Part shown: piece by piece, positions 60,962 to 64,000 of the stretch
Numbering within the stretch: position 1 is the first letter of the stretch
How the letters are laid out: every line of letters begins with the position of its first letter
Assembly: GCF_000321225.1 (NCBI RefSeq)
Contig: NW_004450402.1
Coordinates: 337,272-401,271, forward strand
Source: Odobenus rosmarus divergens
Lineage: Eukaryota; Chordata; Mammalia; Carnivora; Odobenidae
Direction of reading: 5' to 3'
DNA length: 64,000 bases
Made by a program: the position numbers and the translations under genes
Notes under the pieces: generated by a model
What the model was told of the DNA's origin: nothing
What the model saw: the letters and a program-made list of their open reading frames with translations, nothing else
Databases searched by the model: none

Positions 60962-63431
60962 AGTAAATTGAAATAACGTCAGAAATGTTTTATGTAACAA
61001 CTAAGACTTATTTTATAATAACCTTATGATGGCATTTCTACCTAAAATACTATGTATATGAAGTTACACAAAAACACTGAGGAATACATTCCTATTTTTA
61101 AATTACCTATATATGTCTATGAAGAAATAAAGAAGTAGGCCTTTTTTTTTCATAATGGAAAGATTTTGAAGAGCAGACCATATGTCCTAGTAGCAGATCT
61201 TATTCTAGGGACAACCTAGGGCACGAAGTAAGCTGAGTCTTCCAGCTTGATTCACCATCACGTTAGGGTCTCAGGTATAAATAAAATGTCTGCCTGCTAT
61301 TTTTCAACTCCCTGAGGGAAATGAGTAGGTCCAAAGCAAAAAGACACTTTCTCCTGAAGCAACATACACTTCTGTGCCCACCCTATATGGGATGGCCAGA
61401 CTAAATTAAGTGAAACAAACAAGTCCTCTAAGAAAGAGATGGATTTGCAGGTCCCTCAGACCAACATGGTGGAAAGGTCTGTGTAACCAATTCTTTAATG
61501 ACACGAGTTTTGGCATCTTATCTATTTCAGGAAAATGAATTACTGAGTAAAAATAATCATAGCTAATATTCTATAAAGTAAAATGTAATTTAAAAACCCT
61601 GAATTGTATTTTTATGTAAGTAAAATTCCTTAGCTATATAGAAACAAAGTTTGCATACTAAACTATTACCTAGTTATTTCCACATAGCTGTACAGATTTT
61701 TACCTCACTACTGAGAACAACAAACCCTAAAGGTATTAACTATTTAACTAAAAGTAGAAAATAGATATGACTAGGTAAGTTAATATTTTATTTTAGATTT
61801 TTGGTGAAAGAGTTGAAAATCTTACCAGATATTTTTCTCTGGGCAGGGGCCTCCCCTCCCCAAACTTCCAGACCCTACCACCCTACTCTGGCCCTTCAAC
61901 CCCCAACCCAGGAATAGAGTGGGAGAGGGAAGGGGGAACATCACAGGGTAGGAGGGAGGTGGCCAAGTAGGGGTAGAGGGGTAGAATTTGTAAGTAGATA
62001 TTTTCTAAAGATAGAGTCAAGTGGTTTTGAACCATGAAATACTGATTGATATCAGAAATCTTGAGTCATTTAATTATCAATTAATCAATGACCAAGAATA
62101 TAATTTAGCACCATGATGAAGACAGGTCTCTATCAAAGATATATATATCAACTTTACAAAAGAATAATGTCATAAAGTGTCTGCACTATATCCTTATTTA
62201 TAGTTTAATAAGAGAAAGAAAATCATCACATCTAAAAGAACAGTTTATTATCAAGGTTCTGACTATACAGAGACCTTTGGAGGACTTGAAGGAACAATAA
62301 ATGTTGGTTTGTAAGTGTGTTTCATAAGAAAAGTGGTAGGTCCACAAAATGTCTGTAGAAACTGGATGTGAGTGTCTGAGGGAGAAAAGGAAGACCACTT
62401 TATGGAGGAAACCCAAGAGAGAATTCCAGAAGCGTATGTGAGTGTGGAACATGAAGAGGACAAGGAGTCTGATACAGCCCCAATGGCGTGGTGTAATGTC
62501 AAGTCCTATATTTTGGGTTGGGTTATAATGGCTTGAAAATCATACAGAGAGTCTGGATATTATGCATACAAAGAAGGAATGCTGGTTGTTGAGTAAGGCA
62601 AAGTCATAATGAAAGTAATGTTGAGAATGACTATCTTGGCAGTTTCTCAGAACTGCCTAGTGGGCATCTTATGCTGGATGGATCTATAAGTTGGGTCAGA
62701 TGATAAGGACCCAGTGCCATAAGGCTGTTGATGAAAATTAAGTGAGCAATAAGAAGGATTTGGATTACAGTAATAACACCTGCATGACTTAAAAGGAAGG
62801 ACCAGTATAAAATAATTGGAAAGAAGAAAGTACTATATTTTATCATTTAAAAATATTCTAGAGCCATTTACTGGATACATCTTAAAATAAGCTATACTTG
62901 CCTAGCCTTTAAGGACATAAGTCATAAAATCAGAGAAAAGTTATATTTACTAAAATCTGAAGTTAATGGGTCCCAGGGAAACAAATGACATCTGGCACAA
63001 CCCTATCAATTGGCTTTCTATCTCCTATCATATCTCATATAGTATTGCAGAATACATATGAAAACAACTTGTCATTGCTTAAACAATACATGGTTACATC
63101 ACTACAGGCAAGCACCTGTTTCCTACATAAATAAAAGTTCATGTACATTATCAACCACAGAAAAGATACATTTACAGAGAAATCAACTGCTAAAACTTAT
63201 TATATAGTTGTGTCTTCTCATGTTGAAATTTTCAGAAGTAAAAATTGGGACGTAAAGAATAAGCAAATATATGTAAATAATTATATATAATTTATATGAA
63301 AAATATTATCTAGCTGTAAAAAGATCATGGCATTGTAGGCACACAATATATATTTAAACATGTAAATAGACAAATGAAAAAATCGTATCTACATGTCCTC
63401 TGTTGCCTGACCTTTAAGATGGAACTTTTTT

Positions 63432-63634
63432 TTTAAGATTTTATTTATTTATTTATTTGAGAAAGAGAGAGAGAGCATGAGTGGAGGGAGGATCGGGGGG
63501 GGGAACAAGGAGACTCCCCACTGAGCAGGAAGCCCGATATGGGGCTTGATCCCAGGACCCTGATCCCTGGACCTCGATCCCAGGACCTGAGCTGAAGGCA
63601 GACCCTTCATCGACTGAGCCACCCAGGCACCCCC
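63432..63634 (-). mobile_element. CAN SINE, intergenic, antisense
   Basis: Poly(T) and TTTATTTATTTATTT at the left, head at the right (gccacccaggcaccc). Contains an internal repeat of gatccc-aggacc type at 63550-63590. Confidence 0.9.
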
Positions 63635-64000
63635 ATTTCTAAATTAAAAAAAAAAAATCAGAGTCTAGAAAGCATCAACTTTGATAGATGGTTTTTCTTA
63701 TATTGGAGGTAATTGGAGCTTCTGCTCTTTCTGTTTCTTTTTTTAACCATCACATATTGGGAACAAGTTGCACAGATACCCTGGTCCTGTCATCAGCAAA
63801 AGGCATGGCAATTAGTTATTTTCACATGAAATTTTCATTTGTAACAAAAAGGAAAGATGAATCATAGACACCAAAATTAAAAACAGAAGATCTTCAGGCT
63901 AATTCTAGTGACTTCATTCAAATAGAGCATGTGGAGGCAGGCTCGGTGCTAGGTTAATTCGTACCCTGGCATCTGTTACTAAGGATGTAAGCCTTCTCAG

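Larger units (their letters stand above)
58336..64000. other. Intergenic region downstream of COL11A1
   Basis: No gene, exon or long ORF with recognisable content. Holds two CAN SINEs (60758-60961 sense, 63432-63634 antisense), an L2-like scrap near 60055-60115, a triplicated gatcctgg motif at about 59021-59058 and a C-rich/G-rich asymmetric block at about 61845-61985. Confidence 0.7.

Noticed and set aside
58336..64000. A neighbouring gene downstream
   Set aside because: Only short frames without recognisable content, and repeats; the region looks intergenic.

Overview
The window is AT-rich mammalian DNA from a carnivore. It carries about nineteen tRNA-Lys-derived CAN SINEs (a head containing 'gcctgggtggctcag', a CT-rich middle and an AAATAAATAAATAAAATCTTT tail), a SINE family confined to Carnivora. 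None has the 'gcagcggtttagcgcc' head of recent dog SINEs, so an arctoid such as a bear, seal or mustelid is my best guess. That is inference; the species cannot be read from the window.

One gene is present: the 3' part of COL11A1, encoding procollagen alpha-1(XI), on the + strand. I recover 26 consecutive exons between 7088 and 56755. Twenty-one exons of 54, 108 or 36 bp encode 160 unbroken Gly-X-Y triplets, and every one starts on a Gly codon and ends on a Y-position codon. Five exons (250, 113, 69, 234 and 147 bp) encode the last triplet, the C-telopeptide and the C-propeptide (COLFI domain), ending GPVCFLG and a TAA stop. The joined coding sequence is 2253 nt (750 residues), with no frameshift or premature stop. 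A 3'UTR of about 1.58 kb has a proximal and a distal poly(A) signal and two miR-29 seed matches.

Layout: 1-7087 is intron belonging to exons upstream of the window. 7088-35724 holds triple-helix exons 1-16, with introns from 125 bp to 6 kb. 35725-43810 is an 8.1 kb intron rich in SINEs. 43811-45944 is a compact cluster of triple-helix exons. 47416-56755 holds the C-terminal exons. 56756 to about 58335 is 3'UTR. From 58336 to 64000 is intergenic DNA with two SINEs and no recognisable gene. Old repeats (MIR, L2, MER5A, L1M) and carnivore L1 3' ends are scattered through the introns.

I found no undescribed multi-gene system. The most notable observations are small structural events inside the gene. 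A SINE duplicated the splice donor of window exon 8, and the spare copy differs by T to C at exactly position +2. Two retro-inserted 5' fragments of snRNAs (U4 and U6) each have an 18-bp target-site duplication. One 38-bp L1 insertion has a 21-bp duplication. Two SINEs inserted successively at one target site. The 69-bp exon begins with a splice-donor-like GTAAGA.
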